Positions 1-9,761 are shown, counted from the first letter of the stretch. The stretch is DNA of 64,000 bases from an uncultured Alphaproteobacteria bacterium (GCA_949878575.1 CATLAX010000002.1:129378-193377); one strand, 5' to 3'. Program-made: numbers and translations. Notes: generated by a model not told the origin, from the letters alone.

Positions 1-1042
1 AAATCATATCATTGTTGTATTCGGACAAATCTGATGCAGCGATAACAATATCGTATTTGCGCCCGGATGCGGCATTTGATATTATAGACTGTAACATAAC
101 CGCGCAATAAGGGGCATAGTTGTCATTTGTCGCCATCATAACCGCAACCGCGCTCTTGTCATCAAAGGCGGGAACCAATGCTTCTCTGCGCCCAATATCG
201 TACGCGGTGGAATTATAATTGCGCAGATCTTCTATGTTTGTCCCGCGGGGCGCAATTGACACGGCTGGAAACTCAATTAATTTATGCCCGCGCGACACCA
301 AATATTCCAGGTAAACGCCGCACATTCTTTCCCATACAAACGACAAGTAACGCGCCGTCGCACGCCAATTATCGTTAAATTCCGGGCGCGTTTCGTCAAT
401 CATATGCGACATGGTTTCGGTAATATGAAAGCAAAATTCGCACATTGCGTCAAACAGGTCCGCCTTCATTATCACCAAATTATGAAAATGCCCCATATTG
501 CCGCCGGACACCCGCAGCGCGGTCGGGTATACATCAGGAAAATCGCGCTTTACAATATCCATTGCGATGTCCCAGTGAAACGGCACATGCACTGATTTGA
601 ACTGTCCTTCAACCGTCGGTGCCGACCATTTGCCGACATCCAGACTGTTGGCGGTTAAAATATCCGCCGTTTTTAGCAGCCTGTTTATATTTTCAGAATC
701 CAGCCCCATGTCTTTTACAAGAAATTCGCGCGTATCGCGGATATCTTCCAGTGCGACATCATAATCAGGCCGCCCCGGATTTTTTAAATCCAGCAAGCGA
801 CGGTAATGCATGCAGCCCTTTACCTTTGCCTTGGAATTTTTCCACAGCCACCACAGTGCGGTATCCTCGGAATAAAAGCGATTTCTTGCAGAAATATTGT
901 CACCGGTGTCATCACCACGCATTCCCAAATCCGTTTTCGCCACGGCATGCCCCAGCTGCATGGGGGTTAAGGCATCGGTTTCCAAAATCAGCGACTTTTT
1001 ATGATAACATACCGCAATATCAATATTTGTATCTTTTTTCAT
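1..1042 (-). CDS. DUF4422 + GT8 glycosyltransferase, partial
   Basis: The gene runs off the left edge; about 347 codons are visible. The ATG at 1042 follows an AGGGG stretch. The N-terminal part (about residues 1-240, beginning MKKDTNIDIAVCYHKKS and containing MHYRRLLD and VPFHWDIAMD) matches the DUF4422 type of putative exopolysaccharide glycosyltransferase. Near residue 300 a second domain starts with VMMATNDNYAPYCAVML, the typical opening of a GT8 transferase, so this is a two-domain enzyme. It should add sugars to a surface polysaccharide at the cytoplasmic face of the membrane. It lies 24 bp downstream of a GT2 gene in a glycan cluster. Acceptor and donor sugars cannot be read from sequence. 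Confidence 0.8.
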   Translation of the reverse strand, partial: MKKDTNIDIAVCYHKKSLILETDALTPMQLGHAVAKTDLGMRGDDTGDNISARNRFYSEDTALWWLWKNSKAKVKGCMHYRRLLDLKNPGRPDYDVALEDIRDTREFLVKDMGLDSENINRLLKTADILTANSLDVGKWSAPTVEGQFKSVHVPFHWDIAMDIVKRDFPDVYPTALRVSGGNMGHFHNLVIMKADLFDAMCEFCFHITETMSHMIDETRPEFNDNWRATARYLSFVWERMCGVYLEYLVSRGHKLIEFPAVSIAPRGTNIEDLRNYNSTAYDIGRREALVPAFDDKSAVAVMMATNDNYAPYCAVMLQSIISNAASGRKYDIVIAASDLSEYNNDMI

Positions 1043-1066
1043 AACGACCACATGCCCCTACACATT

Positions 1067-2200
1067 TTAATACCGCACAAAAATTGGCAGCACATCCAGA
1101 AACTTATGCACATTTGCCAACGTATCGTTTTTCACTTTATAGCAGACAGACCAGACCGGCAACAGTCCGAACAGGCGCCAAACACGTTTGTCAGGCTTGC
1201 TGCGAACCTTTATCAGCGGAATAATCCCAAACAGCTTAACCCGCACATCACGCGAATATTTAACCAGGCATGCCATCAGCGACAATTCCGACCCGCCGCG
1301 CAAACAAACACCATACAGCGGGAACTTCGCAATATAGTCATCCTGATATTTGCATTTTGCAAACAGCCCTATGGATTCGCGTAGCAGCAAAACCTGCATG
1401 TTTAGGCTGTTGTTGCGCCAGAACATGTCACACATTAAATAATTAAATATCAAACCGAACGCCACATTATAAACATTCCGTTCAATATCATGATCGTTTA
1501 AGAAATCAATCATGATATTAAACGCCTCTATATTGCTTTTGACCTTTGCATCACTTAGCCTTTCGGAATCCAGGGACCCCGCCATGCGCCAGTAATAGTA
1601 ATAAGAAGGGGAATCTATCAACTCTATTCTTTCGGCCAGCATAACGGCTTTTAACAAAAACACAACATCCTGGGCGACGATTATGCCGGTTTGGAAATCA
1701 ATGGATTTTTCCTGTATAAAATCACGCCTGTAAATAGCGGACCAAAAAGTGTAATGAAAATACGCCCTGTTTGCGGCTATCTTTGCATGATCGGGCCCAC
1801 ATGCCCCCACACGCCCGTCATATCCGATAACCCGCGCCAGCCCCTTTACAATATCGGCCTTTGTTTTGGCAGCGCGGTTGTATAAATTTTCATAAAAATC
1901 AGCATCAACATAATCATCGGCGTCAACAAATCCGATGTATTCGCCGCGCGCCGCCGCCAGGCCCGCATTACGAGCAGCAGACGCCCCGGAATTATTCTGC
2001 ATCTCTATTATGTGCAACCGTTTGTCGCGCTTTTCATATTCACGCAAAATCTGCAGAGTATCGTCGGTTGATTTGTCATCAATACAGATTATTTCAATGT
2101 CCCGTAACGTCTGGGCCCGCAATGAATCCAGAGTATGCCGAATGCGTTCCTGGGCATTATAACATGGAACTATGACAGATACCTTTACATTTGAATTCAT
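1067..2200 (-). CDS. Family 2 glycosyltransferase
   Basis: 377 residues. The N-terminal GT-A fold begins VSVIVPCYNAQERI, with the IDDKSTDDT nucleotide-binding segment and the metal-binding FVDADDYV motif near residue 95, all classic for GT2 inverting transferases. The C-terminal half is unassigned and has no clear membrane helices, so the enzyme is probably soluble or peripheral. It is expected to transfer one sugar from a nucleotide-sugar donor to a growing surface glycan. The downstream DUF4422-GT8 gene and the upstream galE, ugd and uxs genes on the same strand suggest one glycan locus. Specificity is unknown. Confidence 0.9.
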   Translation of the reverse strand: MNSNVKVSVIVPCYNAQERIRHTLDSLRAQTLRDIEIICIDDKSTDDTLQILREYEKRDKRLHIIEMQNNSGASAARNAGLAAARGEYIGFVDADDYVDADFYENLYNRAAKTKADIVKGLARVIGYDGRVGACGPDHAKIAANRAYFHYTFWSAIYRRDFIQEKSIDFQTGIIVAQDVVFLLKAVMLAERIELIDSPSYYYYWRMAGSLDSERLSDAKVKSNIEAFNIMIDFLNDHDIERNVYNVAFGLIFNYLMCDMFWRNNSLNMQVLLLRESIGLFAKCKYQDDYIAKFPLYGVCLRGGSELSLMACLVKYSRDVRVKLFGIIPLIKVRSKPDKRVWRLFGLLPVWSVCYKVKNDTLANVHKFLDVLPIFVRY

Positions 2201-2243
2201 TACACCATCCTATGTTGCGAAAAAACAATCCGCCCAAACACGT

Positions 2244-3215
2244 TTAGTACTTTCTGTTCAATTCCCAGTTCCATGCCGTCTTTATAATATCCGTGATATT
2301 TGTATATTTTGGCGCCCAGCCCAATATTGTACGCGCCTGGCTGTTGTCTGCAAACAACCTGGCCGGGTCGCCCGCCCGACGCGGCGCGTATTTAACCGGA
2401 CACTTTTTACCACTGACCTGTTCGGCGGCGGTAATGATTTCTTTGACGGATGTTCCGATACCGGTTCCCAGATTTATGCAGCCGTTGTAATCATCCAGCT
2501 TTTCAACCGCCAGACAATGCGCCGACGCCAAATCTTCAACATGAATATAATCGCGAATGCACGTCCCGTCGGGCGTGTCATAATCCGTGCCGAAAACATT
2601 TATGTAATCACGTTCACCACTGACGGCCTTTAATACCAAAGGTATCAGGTGTGTTTCAGGACTGTGGCTTTCGCCTGTTTTTCCATCAGCGGCGCAACCG
2701 GCCGCATTAAAATACCGCAGCGCAATATACTGCAGGCCATAGGCACGCTTATAGTCAGCAAAAATCTGCTCTATCATCCATTTTGTGCGGCCGTACGGAT
2801 TAATCGGATTTTGCGGGTGCCGTTCATCAATCGGCGTATATTGCGGTTCGCCGTATGTTGCACAGGTACTGGAAAACACAATCTTTTTCACACCATGCGC
2901 CATCATCGCATGCAACAGATTCAGCGTTCCCGTCACATTGTTGTAATAGTATTTTTCCGGTTGCGCCACACTTTCGCCAACGTATGCAAAGGCGGCAAAG
3001 TGAATCACCGCATCAATCGGACTCTCTTGGAACAACGCATCCAATGAATGCACATCCAGCAAATCAGCATGCACAAATTTTGCGCGCGCATCAACCGCCG
3101 CACGATGCCCATAAATCAGATTATCCGCCACAACGACATCATGACCGTTGTCCAGCAAATATCTGACCGTATGAGAACCGATATAACCGGCACCGCCCAT
3201 AACAAGTATTTTCAT
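2244..3215 (-). CDS. galE: UDP-glucose 4-epimerase family (GalE or UDP-xylose 4-epimerase)
   Basis: 323-residue short-chain dehydrogenase fold with the NAD-binding GGAGYIG motif at residues 7-13, FSSTCATYG (catalytic Ser/Thr) and the Tyr-x3-Lys pair in NPYGRTKW. The family interconverts UDP-glucose and UDP-galactose by NAD-dependent 4-keto chemistry. Its start abuts the stop of ugd, so the two are in one operon. Because ugd and a UDP-xylose synthase sit just upstream, this copy could instead make UDP-L-arabinose from UDP-xylose; close GalE relatives do this in rhizobia. GalE versus Uxe cannot be decided by eye. Confidence 0.88.
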   Translation of the reverse strand: MKILVMGGAGYIGSHTVRYLLDNGHDVVVADNLIYGHRAAVDARAKFVHADLLDVHSLDALFQESPIDAVIHFAAFAYVGESVAQPEKYYYNNVTGTLNLLHAMMAHGVKKIVFSSTCATYGEPQYTPIDERHPQNPINPYGRTKWMIEQIFADYKRAYGLQYIALRYFNAAGCAADGKTGESHSPETHLIPLVLKAVSGERDYINVFGTDYDTPDGTCIRDYIHVEDLASAHCLAVEKLDDYNGCINLGTGIGTSVKEIITAAEQVSGKKCPVKYAPRRAGDPARLFADNSQARTILGWAPKYTNITDIIKTAWNWELNRKY

Positions 3216-4511
3216 TTATTTACCGATCCCTTTGCAGACAAAGTTATTTTCGGCCGCCTGGCGCGAATCAATCATATTGCGGCAGTCTATTATGTTCCGG
3301 TTTCGCATCAGTTTTGCAATTTTCCCCAAATCCATGTCTTTGAATTCGGGCCATTCCGTCAGCACCGCAACAACATCCGCGGATTCGGCCGCCGCGGCCG
3401 CAGACGATGCATACTTTATCGCATCGCCCAGAATGGCGCGCGCCGTTTCCGTGGCCTTTGGATCATATGCGGTGACATCGGCATTGCGCGATACCAGTTC
3501 GGAAATAATCTGCACGGCCGGACTTTCACGTACATCGTCCGTACCGTCTTTGAACGCCAGTCCCCAAACGGCGATTTTCGGATTCGGAATGTCTTTGACC
3601 ACATCCAGAATACGCGTTGCCATTTTTGATTTGCGGGCGTCGTTGCCGGCAATTGTCGCCTCTACCAGCGACAGGTCAACCCCCTCTTTGCGGGCCATAT
3701 ATGCCAGCGCATTTGTATCTTTTGGAAAACAGCTGCCGCCATATCCGGGGCCGGGATTTAAAAATCTGTTTCCAATGCGCGAATCCAGCCCCATGCCACG
3801 GGCCACATCATAAACATTTGCACCCACACGTTCACAGAAATCGGCAATTTCGTTTATATAATGAATTTTTACCGCCAAAAACGCATTTGACGCATATTTT
3901 ATCAATTCCGCGGATTTGCGCGTAACAAACAGGATGTTCGGCTTGTCCGGGAAAACATCGTACAGTTCACGAACCTTTGCCCGGGCCTGCTCTGATTCCG
4001 TTCCGACAACAATACGATCCGGATGAAAGAAATCATGCACGGCAAAGCCTTCGCGTAAAAATTCCGGCATGGAAATCGCATCAAACCGCGCCGTCGGATT
4101 CTTTTCACGAATAATCCGCTCAACATCATCACCTGTTCCAACCGGTACGGTGGATTTTGTCGCAATAACGGTATAGCCGGACAAATACTGCGCCAATTCA
4201 TCCGCCGCGGCGTGGATATATTTCATGTCCGCCTCTTTGGTGACCGGGTGCGGTGGTGTGCCAACGGCGATTATTACAAAATCCGCATCCCGTACCGCAG
4301 ACATGTCCGTGGTAAATCTAATATTGCCGTTTTTACGATTTTTATCAAACAGCTCTTCCAGGCCGTCTTCAAACAACGTTATTTTACCGTTGTTAAGGTC
4401 ATCTATCTTTTGCGGGATTTTATCAATGCAAACAACCCGATGCCCCAGTTCTGCAAACCCGACCCCCGTCGGCAATCCCACGTATCCGGTACCAATGATA
4501 GCTAAGTTCAT
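3216..4511 (-). CDS. ugd: UDP-glucose 6-dehydrogenase
   Basis: 431 residues. The N-terminal Rossmann motif is GTGYVG (residues 7-12), followed by a central dimerisation helix and the catalytic cysteine motif GGSCFPKD near residue 260; the C-terminal domain carries WGLAFKDGTDDVRES. The enzyme oxidises UDP-glucose to UDP-glucuronate with two NAD+. Length and motif order are normal. It sits directly between uxs (20 bp upstream) and galE (abutting), giving a UDP-Glc to UDP-GlcA to UDP-Xyl route. A UDP-ManNAc dehydrogenase is the main alternative but context favours Ugd. Confidence 0.9.
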   Translation of the reverse strand: MNLAIIGTGYVGLPTGVGFAELGHRVVCIDKIPQKIDDLNNGKITLFEDGLEELFDKNRKNGNIRFTTDMSAVRDADFVIIAVGTPPHPVTKEADMKYIHAAADELAQYLSGYTVIATKSTVPVGTGDDVERIIREKNPTARFDAISMPEFLREGFAVHDFFHPDRIVVGTESEQARAKVRELYDVFPDKPNILFVTRKSAELIKYASNAFLAVKIHYINEIADFCERVGANVYDVARGMGLDSRIGNRFLNPGPGYGGSCFPKDTNALAYMARKEGVDLSLVEATIAGNDARKSKMATRILDVVKDIPNPKIAVWGLAFKDGTDDVRESPAVQIISELVSRNADVTAYDPKATETARAILGDAIKYASSAAAAAESADVVAVLTEWPEFKDMDLGKIAKLMRNRNIIDCRNMIDSRQAAENNFVCKGIGK

Positions 4512-4531
4512 GTCCGTATCCTTTTATTGTC

Positions 4532-5488
4532 TTATCTTTGTTTTTCCTGTACTTTTGTTCTGAAATAAGCGATTGTCTTGTCCAGTCCCTCGCTTAATTT
4601 AACCTTTGGCTCCCACCCCAGTTTGGTCTTTGCCAGAGTTATATCCGGGCGACGCTGTGTCGGATCATCCGACGGCAGTGGCTTAAACACCAGCTTTGAC
4701 GGGCCGCCAACCTTGTCCACGACCATTTGGGCCAGTTCCAGCATTGTGAATTCGCCGGGATTTCCGCAGTTAACCGGCCCGGTAAATCCGGCCTCTGAAT
4801 TCATCATGCGTGTGATAACCTCTATCAAATCGCTGACATAGCAAAAAGAACGCGTCTGCTTGCCGTCACCGTAAATCGTGATGTCTTCGCCACGCAGTGC
4901 CTGGCAGATAAAGTTGGAAACAACACGGCCGTCTTTGGGATCCATTTTGTCGCCGTATGTGTTAAATATGCGAATTACCTTGATATCAACCCCCTCGTGA
5001 CGGTGATAGTCAAAGAACAGGCTTTCCGCGGCACGTTTACCCTCGTCATAACAGGCGCGAATGCCGATGGGGTTCACATTTCCACGATATGTTTCAACCT
5101 GGGGATGAACCAGCGGTTCGCCATAAACCTCAGATGTGGAAAACTGCAAAATGCGGGCGCCCTTTTCCTTGGCCAGTTCCAGCATGTTTATCGCACCAAA
5201 AACACATGTCTTTGTCGTGGTGATGGAATGTTTACCCTGGTACGCGGGCGGTGACGCCGGGCATGCTGCGTTATATATCTGGTCAATCGGTTCGCCTATC
5301 TTTAACGGCGCGCAAATATCGTGATTTATAAATTTAAAATTCGGATTATCGGCAATTTCCGCAATATTTTCCATATTGCCGGTATAATTGTTATCAACAA
5401 CGATTACACGATTGCCCTCTTTTATTAAACGAATTGCCAAATTGGAACCCAAAAATCCGGTCCCGCCAGTTATTAAAATTGTTTTCAT
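4532..5488 (-). CDS. uxs: UDP-glucuronate decarboxylase (UDP-xylose synthase)
   Basis: 318-residue extended SDR enzyme. It has TGGTGFLG at residues 7-14, the distinctive [12 protein letters not shown] segment near 75, STSEVYG, the catalytic Tyr-x3-Lys in [12 protein letters not shown] and the GRVVSNFI and [12 protein letters not shown] blocks, all typical of Uxs enzymes. It decarboxylates UDP-glucuronate to UDP-xylose, retaining NAD. It is the first gene of the ugd-galE operon; a 32-nt inverted repeat lies about 40 bp upstream. Pentose in the surface glycan is implied. Confidence 0.9.
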   Translation of the reverse strand: MKTILITGGTGFLGSNLAIRLIKEGNRVIVVDNNYTGNMENIAEIADNPNFKFINHDICAPLKIGEPIDQIYNAACPASPPAYQGKHSITTTKTCVFGAINMLELAKEKGARILQFSTSEVYGEPLVHPQVETYRGNVNPIGIRACYDEGKRAAESLFFDYHRHEGVDIKVIRIFNTYGDKMDPKDGRVVSNFICQALRGEDITIYGDGKQTRSFCYVSDLIEVITRMMNSEAGFTGPVNCGNPGEFTMLELAQMVVDKVGGPSKLVFKPLPSDDPTQRRPDITLAKTKLGWEPKVKLSEGLDKTIAYFRTKVQEKQR

Positions 5489-5529
5489 AACATTTTATCC
5501 CTTAACCCAGATACAATAAATTCCCATTT

Positions 5530-5561
5530 ATTTGGCATTAGTTGCCTAAACCGTGCCAAAT
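5530..5561. promoter_or_regulatory. Inverted repeat upstream of uxs-ugd-galE
   Basis: ATTTGGCA at 5530-5537 and TGCCAAAT at 5554-5561 form a perfect 8-bp inverted repeat with a 16-nt spacer, about 40 bp before the uxs start. This is the right place for an operator or an RNA hairpin controlling the sugar-nucleotide operon. No T-run follows on either strand, so a terminator is unlikely. The bound factor is unknown. Confidence 0.4.
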
Positions 5562-5701
5562 TACAAGGTCTTGAGCAGGCTATCATCTTAATTTAAATAT
5601 ATCAAGTAATTTTATACAAATAAATTACCAAAAAACCGTGAAAAAGGTAAGAAAAAACTCCTAAGAAAACATGAGACAAACTAAAATAAGGAAATAAAAA
5701 A

Positions 5702-5778
5702 TGGGGCGAGATACGCGACTCGAACGCGCGACATTTGGTACCACAAACCAACGCTCTACCAACTGAGCTAATCCCGCC
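5702..5778 (-). tRNA. tRNA-His (GTG)
   Basis: Cloverleaf on the minus strand with a 7-bp acceptor, D arm, anticodon stem TTGGT/ACCAA holding loop TTGTGGT (anticodon GTG) and T loop TTCGAGT. The extra G-1 is encoded at 5778 opposite C73 at 5705, the histidine identity element, and the 3' CCA is encoded. The alphaproteobacterial class often lacks genomic G-1:C73, so its presence is informative. Confidence 0.97.
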
Positions 5779-5849
5779 ATTGACGGCTAGTATAATATCG
5801 GAAAAAATCAATATTTCAACTGTTTTTTTGCCGACGGCCGATTTTAAAC

Positions 5850-5878
5850 AAATCCCCCCGTTTTTTTAGGGGGGATTT
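5850..5878 (-). terminator. rne intrinsic terminator
   Basis: A 10-bp perfect inverted repeat (AAATCCCCCC / GGGGGGATTT) separated by 9 nt lies just after the rne stop codon, with T-rich sequence beyond it on the minus strand. This is a strong rho-independent terminator for rne. Confidence 0.85.
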
Positions 5879-5883
5879 TATTA

Positions 5884-7677
5884 TCAACCAATCAGCTTTT
5901 TCCACAAACTTTGTTTTTCGGGCTGCTTTTTGCGACGACGGCGCGGCGCATTCATGGTTGTCTTTTTCGCATCCGTATGCTGTGCATTTTTCTTTTTCGC
6001 ATCAGTTGACGGGGCATACGCGGTCAGCAAATCGTCCGTCTTGTTCTGTTCCGGGGCGACACGTTGAATTGAATACTGGTCAATGTTCATCAGGCTGTCG
6101 TCACCGACAATCACGATTTCCGTGTCAAATTTGGCCTCCATCGCGGCCAGTTCCGCACGCTTGTGATTCAACAGGTAAATGGCCACATCGGTCGGCACCG
6201 TCATAATTATTTTCTGGGCCGATTTGGCCAGCAGTTTTTCCTGCAGATGACGGAACATGATAATCGCCGCCGTTTGAATGCTGGGGACGACACCCGCGCC
6301 CATGCAATGCGGGCATGCGACATAGGACGATTCCATAAAACTGCTGCGCAGACGCTGGCGCGACAGCATTAAAACACCAAAATTGTTTATTTTTGCAACC
6401 TGGGTGCGGGCGCGGTCGCGCTTCATAACCTCGCGCATTTTCAGTTCCAGTTTGCGGTTGTTCTTTTCCTCTTCCATATCAATAAAGTCAATCGCAACAA
6501 TGCCGGCCAAATCACGCAGGCGCAGTTGCAGGGCTATTTCCTCCGCCGCCTCTAAATTCGTGTTCAGGGCGGTCTGTTCAATATCCTTTTCCTTTATCGC
6601 ACGGGCGGAATTCACGTCAATGGTAACCATCGCCTCGGTCTGGTTAATCACCAGCGAACCGCCGGACGCCAACTGAACATACGGGCCATGCAATCCTTCC
6701 AGCTGCTTTTCCACGCCGGCCTTTACCATCAACGGAACAGCCGTATCCTTGTAATGAACCAGCTGCTTTTTGGGCGCACGGCCGTACATTTGTTGAAAAT
6801 ACTGTTTGGCGGCATCAAACGCCTCTTCGCCCTGAACAACCAGAACATCGTCCTTGTCCGCCAGAAAATCACGAACGACACGGCGCAACAATGAATCTTC
6901 CGTATGAATTGTTACCGGCGCAACGGATTCCAGCGTCGTTTTGCGGATTTCATTCCACAGATTTACCAGATAATCGTAATCGGCGGCAATGTCCGCAGGT
7001 TCGGCACCAAATGCCGCGGTACGCAGAACAACCGTCATTCCCTTTGGAATCTTTAAGCCATGCAGAATTTCACGCAGGCGCGCGCGTTCGGCCTTGTCTG
7101 ATATTTTTTTGGAAATTCCGTAACTGTTGCGCTTGCGCGAATTTGGCATCAGCACCGCAAAACGCCCCGCCAGCGACAGATAGGTCGTCATGGATGCGCC
7201 CTTGCAGCCGCGTTCTTCCTTAACCCCCTGAACCAGCAAAATCTGCTTTGGCTTTATAACATCCTGAATCTTAAATTCACGGGCGCGTTTCACAAATTCC
7301 TTGTTGTCTTCGCCGGCACTGTGGTCGTCGTATTCCGCAACCTCGTCCCCTTCGTCGTCCGGGTCGTCGTCATCTTCCACGATGTTGGCATGCGCCAGTT
7401 CCAACAGTTTTTTCTTTTGTTCGGCGGTTACCTGATAATAATCGGGATGAATTTCGGAAAAAGGCAGAAAACCGTTCTTGCCGGACCCGTAATCCACAAA
7501 CGCCGCCTGCAAAGACGGTTCAACGCGGATTACCTTTGCCAGATAAATGTTCCCTTTTATCTGAGGCTTTGTCGTTGTTTCAACGTCAAAATCAGAAACA
7601 CGATTCGTTGCGGTATCCAATACCACAACCCGCGTTTCTTCCGGGTGGACTGCGTCCACATATATTTTCTTTGACAT
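5884..7677 (-). CDS. rne: Ribonuclease E/G
   Basis: 597 residues from the ATG at 7677, chosen because AAAGGAT lies 6 nt upstream and MSKKIYVDAVHPEETRV is the conserved N-terminus. It has an S1 domain (about 35-120) split by the long acidic insertion seen in alphaproteobacterial RNase E, RNase H-like and 5'-sensor regions, the DNase I-like catalytic part with TIDVNSARA and AIDFIDMEE (metal-binding Asp residues) and the zinc-link CPHC. It initiates mRNA decay and processes rRNA and tRNA at AU-rich single strands. The C-terminal degradosome scaffold is almost absent: only a short basic tail remains, so RNase E here is close to catalytic-core size. A 200-nt untranslated leader precedes it. Confidence 0.93.
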   Translation of the reverse strand: MSKKIYVDAVHPEETRVVVLDTATNRVSDFDVETTTKPQIKGNIYLAKVIRVEPSLQAAFVDYGSGKNGFLPFSEIHPDYYQVTAEQKKKLLELAHANIVEDDDDPDDEGDEVAEYDDHSAGEDNKEFVKRAREFKIQDVIKPKQILLVQGVKEERGCKGASMTTYLSLAGRFAVLMPNSRKRNSYGISKKISDKAERARLREILHGLKIPKGMTVVLRTAAFGAEPADIAADYDYLVNLWNEIRKTTLESVAPVTIHTEDSLLRRVVRDFLADKDDVLVVQGEEAFDAAKQYFQQMYGRAPKKQLVHYKDTAVPLMVKAGVEKQLEGLHGPYVQLASGGSLVINQTEAMVTIDVNSARAIKEKDIEQTALNTNLEAAEEIALQLRLRDLAGIVAIDFIDMEEEKNNRKLELKMREVMKRDRARTQVAKINNFGVLMLSRQRLRSSFMESSYVACPHCMGAGVVPSIQTAAIIMFRHLQEKLLAKSAQKIIMTVPTDVAIYLLNHKRAELAAMEAKFDTEIVIVGDDSLMNIDQYSIQRVAPEQNKTDDLLTAYAPSTDAKKKNAQHTDAKKTTMNAPRRRRKKQPEKQSLWKKLIG

Positions 7678-7887
7678 ATAATAATCCTTTGGTTTCAGGC
7701 GCGTATGATATGGAAATAATCCGTTCCCGTGGGGCGGTCCAGCCCATGCCAAGGAATGGTGCCACGATACCCATCAGCACACTGCGAATTAAGGAAAATA
7801 TTGACAGTATAAACAGCAAATTATTTACCCCATGTCATACAAGCATATATAGCTTAGCATGGCGGAGCTTACCTGCGCAAGGTAAAT

Positions 7888-8913
7888 TTATCTGCCTTTT
7901 TTCCCGCGACGCGGCAAGGTCGGAATTTGGGGCAGTTTCTGCCGTACCTGCTCTTTCCAGCGGTGCATCTGGGCACGCAGCCAGCGTTCGTATATAAAGA
8001 ACAGGCCACCGACACCAATCAACGGCAACACATAATATATTATGCGGAACGCCAGCAGTGCACCGAATATATCCGCCTTGTCCACGGTATTCGGCAGCGC
8101 TACCAGGAAAATCGTTTCAAAAACACCGATGCCGCCCGGAACCTGGCTGAACACACCGGTTGTCTGGGCGATAACAAACAGGCCGATAAACACGCCAAAC
8201 GGAATATCCACAAACGGAATCATGCAAAAATAAAGCACCAGACCGGCCAAAATACTGTCCGTCATGCCCAGCAACATCTGGGTCACGGCCATTTTTGTAC
8301 TGGGCACTTGAAACTTTATCTGGCCTATTTTGATACTTTTACGGCGAAAAATCACGGTCACCGCAAAGTATGCCAGCACCGCCGCCAAACAGAACGCAAA
8401 CAGCGCGTTTATTCCAAAGCGCGCGCCCGGCGCCGCCCCCAGAATATCATGCGGAATTAAAAAATATCCGATTACCACGATTGAGGCGCACCCCAAAAAG
8501 TACGTAAAACCGGATATGGTCAGCATCTTTACAATATCACCCCCGCGAATGCGCCAGCGCGTATACAGGCGATACCGTATGGCACCGCCGCTGACCACCG
8601 CGTGGCCGGCATTATTGCTGATGGCAAAGCCCAGCATCCCGGCCAGCATCCATTTCCACCAGGAAACCTTTTTGTTTTCCCCAACATAATTCAATGCCAG
8701 GTAATCATACAGCGCCAGTGCAAAATACCCCGCCAAGCACGCCGCCGCCGCCAGCGCCAAATTCGGCAACGGAATGCTTAACACCGCGTGAAAAATATCG
8801 TGCAGACTGTAATTGCGCAACTGCCAGTACAACATGCCGGCAGCCAGAACAAAAAAGAAAATTCCAGAATAACTAACTATCTTTTTTAACAGCCGTTTGA
8901 CCTTAACAGACAT
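7888..8913 (-). CDS. YbhN/AglD-like multipass membrane protein (UPF0104)
   Basis: 341 residues, about eight hydrophobic helices, with the family segment SNNAGHAVVSGGAIRYRLY near residue 100 and a glycine-rich QVPGGIGVFE motif near 255. It belongs to the lysylphosphatidylglycerol synthase transmembrane-domain superfamily (the flippase-like half of MprF) without the aminoacyl-transferase domain. It may move lipids or lipid-linked sugars across the inner membrane; the substrate is unknown. It is followed by the 5' leader of rne, not obviously co-transcribed. Confidence 0.75.
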   Translation of the reverse strand: MSVKVKRLLKKIVSYSGIFFFVLAAGMLYWQLRNYSLHDIFHAVLSIPLPNLALAAAACLAGYFALALYDYLALNYVGENKKVSWWKWMLAGMLGFAISNNAGHAVVSGGAIRYRLYTRWRIRGGDIVKMLTISGFTYFLGCASIVVIGYFLIPHDILGAAPGARFGINALFAFCLAAVLAYFAVTVIFRRKSIKIGQIKFQVPSTKMAVTQMLLGMTDSILAGLVLYFCMIPFVDIPFGVFIGLFVIAQTTGVFSQVPGGIGVFETIFLVALPNTVDKADIFGALLAFRIIYYVLPLIGVGGLFFIYERWLRAQMHRWKEQVRQKLPQIPTLPRRGKKGR

Positions 8914-9042
8914 GAATATTCCTTACCTAATATGCGCCAGCGTATCAATATATATGGAAAAATGCAAACTTAAAAAAAATTGCATTCACAATCAGCGGTG
9001 TTATCATTATGTGGAATTTATCTTATACAAAGGATTTTTATT

Positions 9043-9759
9043 ATGATGCGTCCGTCAATGCGCAAGCCGAACCAAATGCGCCCGGTATCAATGGAAACAG
9101 GTGTAAACAAATGGGCCGAAGGGTCATGTCTGATAAAAATAGGCGGCACGCAGGTATTATGCACCGCATCCGTGGATTTCAACCAGCCCCTGTGGAAGCG
9201 CCAACAGAACAAGACCGGCGGATGGGTAACGGCGGAATATTCCATGCTGCCGCGCGCCAACAGCACGCGCAAGGGCCGCGAACAAATGATACGCGACCAC
9301 CGCAGTGCGGAAATATCGCGCTTAATCGGCCGCGCCCTGCGCAGTGTCGTTGACATGGAGCTACTCGGGCGGCACACAATCACCGTTGACTGTGACGTGA
9401 TTCAGGGCGACGGCGGCACGCGGTGCGCATCAGTTACGGGGGGATTTGTGGCGATGACGCTGGCCGTGCGTCATCTGATGAATGCGGGACGCCTGCGCAC
9501 CAACCCGATACGCGAACACGTTGCCGCGGTCAGCGCGGGTCTGTGGAACAATGAACTGGTTCTGGATTTGGATTACGAAGAAGACTGCGTTGCAGAACTG
9601 GATTCAAACTTTGTTATGGCCGATGGCGGAAAATTTGTTGAAATTCAAGCCACCGGTGAACAGCATCCGTTTGACCGGGAACAGCTGGCCACCCTGATGG
9701 ATATGGCGGCGACGGGATGCGCGGCATTGATTGATCTGCAAAAACAGGTTTTGGAATAA
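9043..9759 (+). CDS. rph: Ribonuclease PH
   Basis: 238 residues, the usual length, from the ATG at 9043 (a second ATG follows directly); AAAGGA lies 8 nt upstream. Conserved blocks include MRPVSMETG, the GTQVLCTASV strand, the phosphate-binding RGREQMIRDHRSAEISRLIGRALR region and the catalytic CDVIQGDGGTRCASVTGG. The enzyme trims tRNA 3' ends phosphorolytically. Unlike the frequently inactive E. coli K-12 copy, it is full length. It faces the M48 protease gene with only 2 bp between the stops. Confidence 0.96.
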   Translation: MMRPSMRKPNQMRPVSMETGVNKWAEGSCLIKIGGTQVLCTASVDFNQPLWKRQQNKTGGWVTAEYSMLPRANSTRKGREQMIRDHRSAEISRLIGRALRSVVDMELLGRHTITVDCDVIQGDGGTRCASVTGGFVAMTLAVRHLMNAGRLRTNPIREHVAAVSAGLWNNELVLDLDYEEDCVAELDSNFVMADGGKFVEIQATGEQHPFDREQLATLMDMAATGCAALIDLQKQVLE

Positions 9760-9761
9760 AA

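Noticed and set aside
619..1044. Plus-strand open frames across the DUF4422-GT8 gene and many other opposite-strand frames over housekeeping genes
   Set aside because: They are shadows of well-supported genes on the other strand, without families or ribosome-binding sites.
5602..5811. 69-residue frame through tRNA-His
   Set aside because: Covers a perfect tRNA gene.
7592..7819. 75-residue frame in the rne leader
   Set aside because: It overlaps the true rne start in another frame and has no family features.
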